A stretch of 64,000 bases of DNA from Rhodoblastus acidophilus (GTDB taxonomy: Bacteria; Pseudomonadota; Alphaproteobacteria; Rhizobiales; Beijerinckiaceae). The first letter of the stretch is position 1. The number at the start of each line of letters is the position of its first letter. The notes beneath the pieces are model-generated. The model did no database searches. It worked only from the letters and a program-made list of their open reading frames with translations, and was not told where the DNA came from. Below are positions 1-9,181 of this stretch, piece by piece. The translations under genes and the position numbers were made by a program. The DNA is taken from positions 1-64,000 of the forward strand of contig NZ_WNKS01000012.1 in the NCBI RefSeq assembly GCF_009720655.1, in the 5' to 3' direction.

Positions 1-66
1 GAACGCGGCACCATCAAAAGCCGAGCCGGATTTCACTGGTGGCCCGAAATCGCAAATGCGAAGTGA
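1..66 (+). CDS. C-terminal end of an unidentified protein (partial)
   Basis: An open frame runs from the window edge to a TGA at 64-66 and encodes about 21 residues ending WWPEIANAK. Third positions are mostly G or C, as in the coding genes here, and the stop lies five bases before the first repeat, a placement repeated elsewhere in the window. Too short to assign to a family; it may also be a chance open frame. Confidence 0.35.
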   Translation, partial: ERGTIKSRAGFHWWPEIANAK

Positions 67-70
67 TCAA

Positions 71-173
71 ACGGAAATCGTATTCCACTCGCGCGGAAAT
101 CCGCCCTTTGCCTGGAGGATTTCCGCGCGATTTCGTTTTCGCGGATCGCGAAGCGATCTTGCGGAAACCGTAT
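71..173 (-). repeat. Family A repeat, truncated copy, inverted
   Basis: This is the reverse complement of the roughly 125-bp element seen at 3299, 13620, 13746, 22018 and 63289. It starts inside the element, lacking the terminal ATACGATTTCCGAA hairpin, and ends with the conserved GCGGAAACCGTAT terminus at 161-173. It lies between the end of an upstream frame and the acuI-like gene. Confidence 0.85.
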
Positions 174-200
174 GAAAAGGCCGGGGCTCATGCCGAAATC

Positions 201-245
201 CCCCTCACCCCTGCCCTCTCCCCGCACGCGGGGCGAGGGAGAGCT
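201..245. repeat. GC-rich REP-like hairpin
   Basis: A CCCCTCACCCC tract is followed by CCCTCTCCCCGC and its near-perfect complement GCGGGGCGAGGG, forming a stem with a 2-base loop. Similar CCCTCACC/CTCTCCCC hairpins occur at 27584, 27894, 45921 and 46021. No coding signal is seen between the repeat and the gene starting at 344. Confidence 0.55.
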
Positions 246-343
246 AACGACGCAGCTCCGTGTGGAGATTGCGGGCTTTCAAGCCGCCCCAGCTTGACGC
301 CACGTGCGCAGCAAGCTCTGATCCCTGAAAAGGGAGGGCGTTC

Positions 344-1327
344 ATGTCGAAATTCAAGGCCATTCGCATCGTCAAGGAGCCGGCCTATGCCGCCTCCTAT
401 TCGGAGTTCGACGAATCCGAATTGATGGACGACGATGTCACCGTGCGGGTCAGCCATTCCACCGTCAATTACAAGGATGGCCTCGCCATCACCGGCAAGA
501 GCCCTGTTGTCCGGCGCTTTCCGATGATTCCCGGCGTCGATTTCGCCGGCGTGGTGGAGAGTTCGTCAAATCCCGAATTCAAGCCGGGCGACGCCGTCGT
601 CCTCAACGGTTTTGGACTGGGCGAGACGCATTTGGGCGCCTATGCGCAAAAGGCGCGGGTGAAGGCGGAGTGGCTCGTTCCTCTGCCCAAAGAATTCACC
701 CCCGCGCAGGCCATGGCCATTGGCACGGCCGGCTACACCGCTCAACTCGCCGTGCTCGCGCTGGAAAAACACGGCCTCACCCCCGCGCGCGGGCCGGCTC
801 TGGTGACCGGGGCCGCGGGCGGCGTCGGCTCCGTCGCCGTCACCCTGCTGGCGAAACTCGGATGGCATGTGATCGCCTCGACCGGGCGCCCCGAGGAGGC
901 GGATTTCTTGAAAAATTTGGGCGCGGCGGAAATCATCGACCGCGCCGAATTGTCCGCACCGGGGCGCCCGCTGGGGAAAGAGCGCTGGGCGGCGGCGGTG
1001 GACTGCGTCGGCTCGCACACGCTCGCCAATGTGCTGGCGCAGACCAAATACGAGGGCGCGGTGGCCGCCTGCGGGCTGGCGCAAGGCATGGATTTGCCCA
1101 CCAGCGTCGCGCCGTTCATCTTGCGCGGCGTGTCGCTGCTCGGCATCGACTCGGTGATGCAGCCCAAGGCGAAGCGGCTGGAGGCATGGGCGAGGTTGGC
1201 GCGCGACCTGGACCCGGCGAAACTGGCGGCGCTGAGCACCACCATTGCTTTCGATCAGGTGATTGAGACGGCGGAAAAAATCCTGGCCGGCAAAGTGCGC
1301 GGGCGCATCGTGGTCGAGATTGGCTAA
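344..1327 (+). CDS. acuI: MDR family acrylyl-CoA reductase (AcuI/YhdH-like)
   Basis: A 327-residue zinc-independent medium-chain dehydrogenase/reductase, the usual length for AcuI/YhdH. The family reduces acryloyl-CoA to propionyl-CoA with NADPH in the cytosol, as part of 3-hydroxypropionate or acrylate metabolism. The N-terminal GroES-like fold includes [10 protein letters not shown] and IPGVDFAG, and the Rossmann half carries the nucleotide-binding [10 protein letters not shown] near residues 153-162. The ATG at 344 follows an AGGGAGGG ribosome binding site at 331-338. The gene is monocistronic and followed by a terminator at 1411. Substrate is inferred from family likeness; another quinone oxidoreductase-type activity is possible. 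Confidence 0.85.
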   Translation: MSKFKAIRIVKEPAYAASYSEFDESELMDDDVTVRVSHSTVNYKDGLAITGKSPVVRRFPMIPGVDFAGVVESSSNPEFKPGDAVVLNGFGLGETHLGAYAQKARVKAEWLVPLPKEFTPAQAMAIGTAGYTAQLAVLALEKHGLTPARGPALVTGAAGGVGSVAVTLLAKLGWHVIASTGRPEEADFLKNLGAAEIIDRAELSAPGRPLGKERWAAAVDCVGSHTLANVLAQTKYEGAVAACGLAQGMDLPTSVAPFILRGVSLLGIDSVMQPKAKRLEAWARLARDLDPAKLAALSTTIAFDQVIETAEKILAGKVRGRIVVEIG

Positions 1328-1378
1328 AGCGTTTTCAAGCGAAGCGGATGCGGTTCGCGTGAAGAAACGCGTGAAAAC
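1328..1378 (+). repeat. Family C repeat
   Basis: Starts directly after the acuI stop. The core TTTTCAAGCGAAGCGG followed by GGTTCGCGTGAAG recurs at 13474-13520 and, inverted, at 41037-41082. The ends AGCGTTTTC and GAAAAC are partly complementary, so the unit can fold. Confidence 0.7.
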
Positions 1379-1410
1379 AAAAACGCCGCCTTGGCGGGGA
1401 ACCAAAAAAC

Positions 1411-1442
1411 CTCGCCCCGCGCGCGCGGGGCGAGGCGTTTTT
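1411..1442. terminator. Bidirectional intrinsic terminator
   Basis: CTCGCCCC and GGGGCGAG (1411-1418 and 1427-1434) form a strong stem around a GC-rich loop, followed by GCGTTTTT on the + strand and preceded by CCAAAAAA, which gives a T-run on the - strand. It can end both the acuI-like gene and the convergent small gene at 1442-1642. Confidence 0.8.
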
Positions 1443-1642
1443 CACGCCGCCTTGGCGGGGAACGGGAGAATCCTCGTCTCGGCGCCGCGGCGCTGGTTGA
1501 TCTCGGCCAGCAGCAGGTCCGGCGCGAACAGGGCCGCCTCGACGGCCGCGATGCCGATGTCGCGATAGAGCCGCGATTGCAGATCGCGCGCGTCCTCGCG
1601 AGGCGGCTGGGCGGGGACGGGATTGGGGAACAACTCGCTCAT
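1442..1642 (-). CDS. Small hypothetical protein
   Basis: A 66-residue protein, MSELFPNPVPAQ..., with a predicted helical middle (DLQSRLYRDIGIAAVEAALFA) and a basic, proline-containing C-terminus. No family is recognised. Its last six codons lie in a 19-bp direct repeat (CGCCGCCTTGGCGGGGAAC at 1384-1402 and again at 1445-1463), so the C-terminus may be altered by a local duplication. Reading direction is convergent with the acuI-like gene and the shared terminator supports it as a real gene. Confidence 0.5.
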   Translation of the reverse strand: MSELFPNPVPAQPPREDARDLQSRLYRDIGIAAVEAALFAPDLLLAEINQRRGAETRILPFPAKAA

Positions 1643-1756
1643 GGGTCAACTCGCGGCTTACGCGTTACGCACGGACTGCTGGTCCCGCCGCTCCGTTAAC
1701 GTTAGCGAAGAGCGAAGACCACGCCCGCAATCTGAACGATCAGCGTAAAACCGGGG

Positions 1757-3271
1757 TTAAGCCGGCGTTTCGCCCCCTGTGCCAAAAGGGAATGGCGGCG
1801 CCAAAAACCGCGGCCCCGCCTCTTCCAGAATCTGCGCCAGGGCGATGGCCGAGCGGTCCTCGTCATAGGGGCAAATGATCTGCGCCCCGCGCGGCAGGCC
1901 CGAGGGTCCCGGCGGCATGGGCGCCACCGCCGCCGGGAGATGCGCGAGCGCGGCGAGGCACGCCCATTTGAGCAGGTCGTGGTAGGGCAGGTCGCCGCCG
2001 CGCAATGCGAGCCGGCGGGCGAACGGGTCGGGCGAAAAATCGTGCTCGATGGCCAGGCACGGGGCCGGCGGGCACAAAATGGCGTCCCAGCGCTCGAAAA
2101 AGGCCGCAAAGGCGCGCTTGATCGCGGCGCGGCGCGTCGTCAGATCGGCATAGGCGCCCGCGTCCATCCGGGCGGCCCGCGCCCGCAGCGCCGACCATTC
2201 GGAGTCCCCGGCCTGAGCCATAGCCTCTTCCCGCGCCTTTGGCGGCGACCCGGCAAAACCGATGGCGAAATTGAGCAGGGCGTAAATTTCCAGCGCCTCG
2301 GCCAAGGAGAAATCCGGCTTCTCCGGCTCGATGCGCGCGCCGGCCTCGCGAAAAAGGTCGGCGGCGCGCAAAACGCCCTGTTCCACCTCCGGGTCGACGG
2401 GGGCGAAACCCGGCTCAAGCCAGAGGGCGATCCGCCAGTCTTTTGGCGCGCGGCGCCTCGGTTTTTGCAGGAAGGCCGGGCCGGCGGCGTTGATCGGGCC
2501 GGCGATGATCGACAGGGCCAGCTCCAAATCGCGCGCAGAACGCGCCATCGGGCCGGCCACGCCCATGTCGGGCGGATTCTTGAGTTTTATCGATGGCAGC
2601 GGCGGGATGTGGCCCAGCATCGGAACCTGACTCCAGCTGGTCTTCAGACCATAGACGCCGCAGGAATGCGCCGGCCAGCGGATGGAGCCGCCGAGGTCCG
2701 AGCCGAGTTCGAAGGCGCAAAAACCGGCCGCCACCGCCGCCGCGGCGCCGCCGGAGGAGCCGCCGGGCGAACGCGAGAGGTCCCACGGGTTGCTGGTCGC
2801 GTCGAACAGGACGTTATGCGTCTGGAAATCGCCCGTCAGCCTCGGCACGTTGCTCTTGGCGAAAATGATCGCGCCGGCGGCGCGCAGCCGCGCCACGGCG
2901 AGCGCGTCCTCTTCGGCAAAAAAATCGGCGAGTTCCTCGGCGCCGCAGGTGGTGGGCATGCCGGTGACGGCAAAACTGTCCTTGATCGACAGCGGCAACC
3001 CGTCGAGCGGCAGGCCGTCACGGCGGGCCAACCGGCGGTCGGACTCCTCCGCCGCCCGGCGCGCGAAAGATTCGTCCCAGGCGATCAGCGCGTTGAGCGG
3101 CGGGTTGCGCTCCATGACGCGGCCCCACAGGGCGTCGAACAGTTCGCTGGCCGAAAAATCCCGCTTGCGCAACGCGTCGCGCCAGGCGAGCGCCGGCGCG
3201 GCAAAAAACGCCTCGTCTAAATCGGTGAAGTCGGTCAAGTCAGGCTCGTGTCCACGGGGACAGGAACGCAT
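1757..3271 (-). CDS. Amidase (amidase signature family)
   Basis: A 504-residue amidase-signature enzyme hydrolysing C-N amide bonds; the physiological substrate cannot be told. The Ser-cisSer-Lys triad is visible: lysine in LPLSIKDSF, the glycine/serine-rich GGSSGGAAAAVAAG, and the nucleophile region GSDLGGSIRWPA. Length fits the family. The frame stays open upstream to 3745, but that part runs through a family A repeat and the MarR gene, so the ATG at 3271 (protein begins MRSCPRGHEP) is chosen; no strong ribosome binding site precedes it. It lies downstream of the MarR gene on the same strand, separated by the repeat, and may be co-transcribed with or controlled by it. Confidence 0.85.
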   Translation of the reverse strand: MRSCPRGHEPDLTDFTDLDEAFFAAPALAWRDALRKRDFSASELFDALWGRVMERNPPLNALIAWDESFARRAAEESDRRLARRDGLPLDGLPLSIKDSFAVTGMPTTCGAEELADFFAEEDALAVARLRAAGAIIFAKSNVPRLTGDFQTHNVLFDATSNPWDLSRSPGGSSGGAAAAVAAGFCAFELGSDLGGSIRWPAHSCGVYGLKTSWSQVPMLGHIPPLPSIKLKNPPDMGVAGPMARSARDLELALSIIAGPINAAGPAFLQKPRRRAPKDWRIALWLEPGFAPVDPEVEQGVLRAADLFREAGARIEPEKPDFSLAEALEIYALLNFAIGFAGSPPKAREEAMAQAGDSEWSALRARAARMDAGAYADLTTRRAAIKRAFAAFFERWDAILCPPAPCLAIEHDFSPDPFARRLALRGGDLPYHDLLKWACLAALAHLPAAVAPMPPGPSGLPRGAQIICPYDEDRSAIALAQILEEAGPRFLAPPFPFGTGGETPA

Positions 3272-3298
3272 TGCGCCGGCGACCCGGTCGCGCAAATC

Positions 3299-3423
3299 AT
3301 AAGGTTTCCGCAAGATCGCTTCGCGATCCGCGAAAACGAAATCGCGCGGAAATCCTTCAGGCGAAGGGCGGATTTCCGCGCGAGCGGAATACGATTTCCG
3401 AACTGATCCTTCGGAAATCGTAT
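3299..3423 (+). repeat. Family A repeat, full copy
   Basis: Full 125-bp element between the amidase and MarR genes. Begins ATAAGGTTTCCG (others ATACGGTTTCCG) and ends CGGAAATCGTAT, giving imperfect terminal inverted repeats. The last 35 bases form a perfect 14-bp stem (ATACGATTTCCGAA / TTCGGAAATCGTAT) with a 7-base loop. On the - strand it lies within the 5' leader of the amidase. Confidence 0.9.
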
Positions 3424-3467
3424 CAGGCCATTGCGTGGGCGCAATGCGATCCAGTCCCCTCGATTCA

Positions 3468-3926
3468 TCAGGCTTCCTGCTCCACCGCGTCGCCCGTGGC
3501 GCGGACGTGTTCGCGCAGCTCCAGCAGCAAATCGTCGAGCAGCGCGAGGCGTTCCGGCGCGATGCGGCCAAAGGTGTCGGACACGAAAGCCTGCTGCGCC
3601 TCGATGCCTTTTCGCGCCAGTTCCCGTCCCGCCGGGGTGAGGTGGATGGCGTGCGAGCGCCGGTCGCTCTGCAAGGAGCGGCGCTCGACCAAGCCACTGG
3701 CGACGAGACGGTCGACCAGACCGGAAATGTTGCCCTTGGTGACATAAAGCCGGGCCGCCAGCTCCTGCTGCGAGATGCCCTCGCGCTCGGTGAGGGTGGT
3801 CAGCACGTCGCATTGCGGTACGGAAAGCTCGAAGGCGCGCAATCGGTTGGCGATCGCCATGCGGCTACGCGTGTGCAGACGGATCAGGCGGAACCAGACC
3901 CGCAAGGCCTCGTTTTGATGGTTCAT
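3468..3926 (-). CDS. MarR family transcriptional regulator
   Basis: A 152-residue winged helix-turn-helix repressor of the MarR type, which acts as a dimer released from DNA by small ligands. The recognition region SQQELAARLYVTKGNISGLVDRLVASGLVERR (residues about 52-83) and the wing SDRRSHAIHLTPAG are clear. Length is typical. It precedes the amidase and follows the Pls/PosA synthetase on the same strand; targets are unknown, but the adjacent amidase is the obvious candidate. Confidence 0.9.
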   Translation of the reverse strand: MNHQNEALRVWFRLIRLHTRSRMAIANRLRAFELSVPQCDVLTTLTEREGISQQELAARLYVTKGNISGLVDRLVASGLVERRSLQSDRRSHAIHLTPAGRELARKGIEAQQAFVSDTFGRIAPERLALLDDLLLELREHVRATGDAVEQEA

Positions 3927-3965
3927 TCTCAGGCGCTAGCCTCCCGCGAGTAACCGTAACCGTTC

Positions 3966-3991
3966 ATACGGTTTGCGCAAGATCGCTTCGC
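3966..3991 (+). repeat. Family A repeat fragment
   Basis: Only the left 26 bases of the element (ATACGGTTTGCGCAAGATCG...) remain, directly 3' of the Pls/PosA gene and 5' of the MarR gene. One base differs from full copies. This looks like a decayed or abortive copy. Confidence 0.7.
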
Positions 3992-4010
3992 ATTTCCGTC
4001 ATGGCGAATC

Positions 4011-7000
4011 TCAGGCCGCTTTCGGCTTGGCGGGGACGGCCGGGGAGCCCTCCCATTCCGTGTGCGCCGGGATCGATTCGCCCTTCATCACGATGGTCAG
4101 CGGCCCCAGCCGGGCGAAATCGCCGACATGAGAATCGTAGAGCACCGTGGAGCCCGCGCCGACGGTCACGCCCGAGCCGAGCTTGACGCGCCCCACCTTC
4201 ATCACCCGGTCCTCGTAAAGATGGGTTTGGAGCGCACAGAGCGAGTTCAGCGTGCAGAAATCGCCGACCTCGACGCAGTCGAATTCGGTGATGTCGGTCA
4301 TCTCGAACAGGCAGCCCTTGCCGATCTTGGCGCCGAACAGCCGCATCACCCAGGGCAGGAACGGGGTGCCGCGCAAAGGCTCCAGCAGGGCTTTGCCCGC
4401 GAGGCCCCAGTAGAGCACCGCCACGGCTTCCGTCCGCATCGCCCACCACGACCACATCGGCTTGGTCACCGGCTCGTAGCGGCCCATGGTCAGCCATTTC
4501 ACCGCGATGACGACGGCGGTCATGGCCAAGCCGATGAGCACCGAGACGACGACGAACATCCACGCCACCTGGCCGTAATGACCTTCGAGCAGGGCCGGAC
4601 CGAACCATTCGATCGCCCAGGTGCCGAAGGTGATGAACAGCATGGTTGGCAGCGAAATGTGCACCGCCTCGAAGACGCCGCGCGCGAACTTGCGCCATTT
4701 CGGCGCTTCATAGGTCCAGTTGGCGCCGCCGCCATCAAACCGCTGGCGCACCGGCAGTTTGATCGGCGGCGAGCCGAACCAGGTGTCGCCCGCCGACATC
4801 AGATCATTGGCCGGCGGTTTCGATTTGATGCCGATCAGCGCGTCGTCGGGGATCACGGCGCCGGGCGGCACCACGCCATCGTTGCCGACGAACACGCGCG
4901 ACCCCGTCTTCAGCGCCTCCAAGTGCATCCAGCCGCGCCGGACGTCCTCGTCGCCCAAAACCACCTCGTCGGCGATGAAACATTTGTCGCCGATCTCGAC
5001 GAGGTCGTAGCGCCCGGCGAGATTGGTCGAAATCTCCGAATCCTTGCCGATTTTCGCGCCCATCAGCCGGTACCAGGCGCGCATGTAGATGGTGGCGTAG
5101 AGGGACGAAAGGGTTTCCAGCGTCACCTCGGTCGCCAGCGCCACCGCCCATTTGCGCATGTAGAACCAGGAAAAGACCGAATAATAGCCTTCGCGCACGC
5201 GCGGCAGCACGATCCAGCGCACGGCGGCGATGAAGCCCACGGTCACCAGCACCATGACGAAGGAGGTGGGCCAGGCCATGATCGGGATCGCCGCCATGTA
5301 GAGCTGCCGGCTGGTGGCGGCCAGCCCCAAGAATTCGTCGATGCGGTCGAACACCCAGAAGGCGGGGAACAAAGGCAGCAGGCCGACCGGCGGGATCGAC
5401 AGCAGCAGAAGGGTATAGAGGAAGGTTTGCAGGCTGCGCTTGCCGGCCGACACGGTGGCGAAGGGCCGCAGCGACTCCTTGTCGACGGAGCCGACGCATT
5501 TGCCAGGCGAGCCGTCCCAGATTTCCCAGGCGCCGATCCGCGTGTGCGGCGCAATCGCCGTGAGGTCGCGAAGCTCCGCGCCCTCCTCCAGCACGCAATG
5601 CTCCTCGATCACGCAGCTTGTGCCGATGTAGCAATCCGGGCCGATGTCGATCGGGCCGACGATCATCTCGTTGCCGACGAAGGACACATTTGAAAGGTTG
5701 ACGCGCTGGCCGATCGTCGTTCCCGCGCCGATGGAGACGAGGTCGAGCGCGCCGATCTCCAGTTCGGAAATGTTGGCGTCCGCGCCGACCTTGACCCCGA
5801 GCGCCTGGAGATAAACCCGCATCAGCGGCGAGCCCTGGAACCATTTGATGTGCGTGAGCATGAGCACGCGCACCACCAGCCACCAGCGGAAGTAATAGAC
5901 GCCCCAGAGGGGATAGCGGCCGGGCTTGAAGCGGCCGATGACGATCCACTTCACCGCTATGGCGATGAACACCGTGAGGATCTGCACGATGAGATAGACG
6001 CCGAGCAGCGAGGCCATTTCCTGCAGGAAACTGGCGTCGGTGTCGGTGAGCAGCATATAGGAGACGAAAATGCCGAGCCATTGCGCCGTGGACAGCGCGA
6101 GGATGAAAGGCAGGGCGATGGCCTGGGCGAGGCCGCAGAAGAAGCGGCGGGCGAAGGGCGGCGGCTCGAACGACAGGTCCTTTGGCCCGCCCGACACGGT
6201 CGCCTTGTCGTCGAGCAGCGCGGCGATGGCGCGCAGCGTGCGTCCCGCATACATGTCCTGCAAGGTGACGCCGGCGAGGTGGGGCGTCTGACGGACGATG
6301 GAGACAAAGCGCGCGGCGAGCAGCGAATGGCCGCCGAGATCGGTGAAAAAGTCGGCCTCGAACGGCACGCTCTGCGGCGGAAGCACCTTTTTCGCCGCGT
6401 CGAGCAGGATGGCCTCGGTCTCGGTCTGCGGCTCCTCCTGCGCCTCGTCCGCCGTCAGAGGCGCGGTCAGCGTCTCCTTTTTCAACGCCTTGCGGTCAAC
6501 TTTTCCCGAAGACAGGCGCGGCAGCGCCTCGCGCGTCTCGTAACGCGCCGGGGTCATGTAAGGCGGCAGGGTCGCGCGCAAATTCGTGCGCAGGATCTTG
6601 TGATCCAGCGTCGCGCCCGGCTCGGGGACGAGGAAGGCGACCAGCTGGTCCATGCCGTCGTCGTTGCGCAGCACCACCGCCGCCTGTTTGACGCCCGGCT
6701 GGACCGAAAGCTTTGACTCGATCTCGCCCAGCTCGACGCGAAAGCCGCGAATTTTCACCTGATCGTCGATGCGGCCGTGGAAGCTGATGCTTCCGTCCGC
6801 CTCCATCACCACGGCGTCGCCGGAGCGATACAGGATCGGATCGTCCCCGGTCGCCTCGAACGGATTTTTGATGAATTTTTCGGCCGTCAGCGAGTCCCGC
6901 TTGAGATAGCCGCGCGCGACGCCGGGGCCGCCGATGAGCAGTTCGCCCTCGACGCCGCGCGGCAGCAGATTGTTGGCCTCGTCGGCGACATAACAGGTGT

Positions 7001-8054
7001 AGTTGGCGATGGGGCCGCCGATGGTCACGGGTTTGTCCGGGTGGACCTCGGCCATGGTGGCGACCACCGTGGCTTCCGTGGGGCCGTAGGAGTTAAAAAT
7101 GGTGCGGCCGGGCTTGCACCAGCGCGCGGCGACCGCCGGCGGACAGGCCTCGCCGCCGAGGATGATGACCCGCAGGCTGGGAATGTCGCGCGGCAGCAGC
7201 GACAGCAGGGTGGGCACCGTGTCGAGCACGGTGACGCCGATCTCTTCCATCAGTTCGGGCAGCTTTTCGGCTTCCCCCAGAACGGCCGGCGTGGCGACGA
7301 ACAGTTCGGCGCCGACCAGATAGGGAATCCAGATCTCCTCCATCGACAGGTCGAAGGCGATGGAGGCGCCCTGGAACACGACGTCGTCGGGGGTGATTCT
7401 GTAGCTCTCGTTGGCGGAGCGCAGGTAATGGCAGATGTTGCGCCCGGTGATAACAATGCCTTTCGGCGTGCCCGTCGAGCCCGAGGTGTAGATCATGTAG
7501 GCGGGATGGTCGGGCGTCGCCCCGTTCTTCCGCGCGTCAACCGGGGTTTGGTCGCTCGGGTCGATCAGGTTGGCTTCGGTCAAGACGGCGACGCTGATCC
7601 CGCCTTTGGTTTTGGCCGCAAAGGTTTCGGAGGTGAGCAGGCCCTTGGCCTCGGCGTCGCGTAAACAGGTGTCGATGCGCTCGACGGGCGCGTCGGCGTC
7701 AAACGGCAGCCAGGCCGCGCCGGTCTTGGCGATGGCGATCTGGCTGATCAGGAGTTCGGGGCCGCGCGCGCCCCACAAGCCGACCACGTCGCCTGGGCCT
7801 ATGCCCCGGCGCACCAGGCCGCGCGCCAAAGCGGTCGCCTCGTGGTCGACGCGGGCATAGGAAATCTTGCGCTCCATCGTCGTCATGGCGATGGCCTGCG
7901 GCGCCGCCTCGACGGTGGCGGCGAATATTTCCGCCAAAATTTCGTCGCGCAAAAATTCCGGACGCCGGGCGCCGCGCAGCACGGAAGGCCGCGAGCGCGA
8001 CTCCGAGGCGCCCGCCTCGGACACGGCAATGGTTTCGGCGTCCAATTCGCTCAT
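4011..8054 (-). CDS. Pls/PosA family non-ribosomal peptide synthetase
   Basis: A 1347-residue membrane NRPS. An adenylation domain (about 40-525) has YTSGSTGTPKG at 189-199, NSYGPTEAT at 321-329 and the terminal GKVDRK. A carrier domain follows (about 545-615) with the phosphopantetheine serine in DLGGHSLLA at Ser577. There is no condensation or thioesterase domain. Instead come three pairs of membrane helices (about 637-705, then two more pairs), each followed by a hexapeptide-repeat soluble domain, the layout known for poly-epsilon-lysine synthetase. A hand alignment to GrsA gives pocket residues D235, L236, E239, D278, I298, G300, S322, V330, V331, K518; the two acidic residues suggest a basic amino acid. 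The start is MSELDAE at 8054; the open frame continues upstream without support. Confidence 0.9.
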   Translation of the reverse strand: MSELDAETIAVSEAGASESRSRPSVLRGARRPEFLRDEILAEIFAATVEAAPQAIAMTTMERKISYARVDHEATALARGLVRRGIGPGDVVGLWGARGPELLISQIAIAKTGAAWLPFDADAPVERIDTCLRDAEAKGLLTSETFAAKTKGGISVAVLTEANLIDPSDQTPVDARKNGATPDHPAYMIYTSGSTGTPKGIVITGRNICHYLRSANESYRITPDDVVFQGASIAFDLSMEEIWIPYLVGAELFVATPAVLGEAEKLPELMEEIGVTVLDTVPTLLSLLPRDIPSLRVIILGGEACPPAVAARWCKPGRTIFNSYGPTEATVVATMAEVHPDKPVTIGGPIANYTCYVADEANNLLPRGVEGELLIGGPGVARGYLKRDSLTAEKFIKNPFEATGDDPILYRSGDAVVMEADGSISFHGRIDDQVKIRGFRVELGEIESKLSVQPGVKQAAVVLRNDDGMDQLVAFLVPEPGATLDHKILRTNLRATLPPYMTPARYETREALPRLSSGKVDRKALKKETLTAPLTADEAQEEPQTETEAILLDAAKKVLPPQSVPFEADFFTDLGGHSLLAARFVSIVRQTPHLAGVTLQDMYAGRTLRAIAALLDDKATVSGGPKDLSFEPPPFARRFFCGLAQAIALPFILALSTAQWLGIFVSYMLLTDTDASFLQEMASLLGVYLIVQILTVFIAIAVKWIVIGRFKPGRYPLWGVYYFRWWLVVRVLMLTHIKWFQGSPLMRVYLQALGVKVGADANISELEIGALDLVSIGAGTTIGQRVNLSNVSFVGNEMIVGPIDIGPDCYIGTSCVIEEHCVLEEGAELRDLTAIAPHTRIGAWEIWDGSPGKCVGSVDKESLRPFATVSAGKRSLQTFLYTLLLLSIPPVGLLPLFPAFWVFDRIDEFLGLAATSRQLYMAAIPIMAWPTSFVMVLVTVGFIAAVRWIVLPRVREGYYSVFSWFYMRKWAVALATEVTLETLSSLYATIYMRAWYRLMGAKIGKDSEISTNLAGRYDLVEIGDKCFIADEVVLGDEDVRRGWMHLEALKTGSRVFVGNDGVVPPGAVIPDDALIGIKSKPPANDLMSAGDTWFGSPPIKLPVRQRFDGGGANWTYEAPKWRKFARGVFEAVHISLPTMLFITFGTWAIEWFGPALLEGHYGQVAWMFVVVSVLIGLAMTAVVIAVKWLTMGRYEPVTKPMWSWWAMRTEAVAVLYWGLAGKALLEPLRGTPFLPWVMRLFGAKIGKGCLFEMTDITEFDCVEVGDFCTLNSLCALQTHLYEDRVMKVGRVKLGSGVTVGAGSTVLYDSHVGDFARLGPLTIVMKGESIPAHTEWEGSPAVPAKPKAA

Positions 8055-8250
8055 TTTCTCAATCCGCTTGATTTTTGGGCGGGTCGCTATTCCCCAGTCG
8101 CAACCCAGGCCCGGCGCGCGCAGAGCGGCGGGCCGGTCTATCATGGTTTCCAGCGGCGTCCTACCCGCAAAGTTTGACCTTTCCGCGACCGGTTTTCCGG
8201 ACGGCGCGAAGATGTTAAACCTGCACGCGCAGGCAAGCGGAGGCGGAAAT

Positions 8251-9096
8251 ATGGCGCAAACGGATCGCTCCGTCTGGTTCATCACCGGATGTTCCACCGG
8301 GTTTGGCCGCGAACTCGCCCGGCAAGTGCTGGAAGCGGGGAAAAAGGTCGTCATCACCGCCCGCGACGCCAATAAAATCGCCGACCTCGTGGCGCTTTCG
8401 CCCGAGAACGCGCTCGGCCTTTCGCTCGACGTCGACAAGGCCGGCGAGATCGCCGGCGCCGTGAAAGCGGCCCAGGAAAAATTCGGGCGGATCGACGTCC
8501 TCGTCAACAATGCCGGCTATGGCTATTTGGCGGCGGTGGAGGAAGGCGAGGACGCGGACATCCGCGCCATGTTCGAGACCAATGTTTTTGGGCTCGCCGC
8601 CCTGTGCCGCGCCGTGCTGCCAATCATGCGGGCGCAAGGCTCGGGCGTGATCGTCAACATTTCCTCCATGGCCGGGGTCTGCGGCTTTCCCGGCATCGGC
8701 TATTACAACGCCACCAAATTCGCCGTGGAGGGTCTTTCCGAGGCCATGTCCAAGGAGCTGGCCCCGCTCGGCGTCAAGGTTCTGATTGTCGAGCCCGGCC
8801 CGTTCCGCACGGATTGGGCGGGGCGCTCGCTGAAAACGCCCAAAACCCCGATCGACGCCTATGCCGAGACCGCCATCGCCCGGCGCAACGCCGTCCAGAC
8901 CTATAGCGGGACGCAGGCGGGCGATCCCGTTCGCGGGGCGCGCGCGATCATCGAGGCGGCGCAGAGCGACAACCCGCCGCTGCGGCTTGTGCTCGGCTCC
9001 GTGGCGCAGAAGGCGATCAGCGAGCGCACGCAAGCCTTTGTGCGGGAGCTGGAGGCCGGCGCCGAGATCGCCGCCGCCTGCGACTTTCCCGAGTGA
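8251..9096 (+). CDS. SDR family oxidoreductase
   Basis: A 281-residue classical short-chain dehydrogenase/reductase acting in the cytosol with NAD(P)H. The cofactor loop TGCSTGFGRELA, the NNAGYG motif and the catalytic Ser...Tyr-x3-Lys (NISSMAGVCGFPGIGYYNATK) are present. The ATG at 8251 follows a strong GGAGGCGG site at 8239-8246; upstream in-frame sequence is antisense to the synthetase. Divergent from the Pls/PosA gene, sharing a roughly 200-bp intergenic region. Substrate unknown; co-regulation with the synthetase is possible but not shown. Confidence 0.88.
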   Translation: MAQTDRSVWFITGCSTGFGRELARQVLEAGKKVVITARDANKIADLVALSPENALGLSLDVDKAGEIAGAVKAAQEKFGRIDVLVNNAGYGYLAAVEEGEDADIRAMFETNVFGLAALCRAVLPIMRAQGSGVIVNISSMAGVCGFPGIGYYNATKFAVEGLSEAMSKELAPLGVKVLIVEPGPFRTDWAGRSLKTPKTPIDAYAETAIARRNAVQTYSGTQAGDPVRGARAIIEAAQSDNPPLRLVLGSVAQKAISERTQAFVRELEAGAEIAAACDFPE

Positions 9097-9181
9097 GTCC
9101 CGGTCCGGCTTTGGCCCGCTTGACTCTTGCTGGGCGCTCCCGTCAAGTTCGTGCTGGTACGCCACTGCTGGATCAAGCGCC

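Noticed and set aside
1940-3220. 426-codon frame on the + strand
   Set aside because: Antisense to the amidase; arginine/glycine-rich composition typical of shadow frames in GC-rich DNA, no domain.
4062-5693. 543-codon frame on the + strand
   Set aside because: Antisense to the Pls/PosA gene; histidine/arginine-rich and without recognisable motifs.
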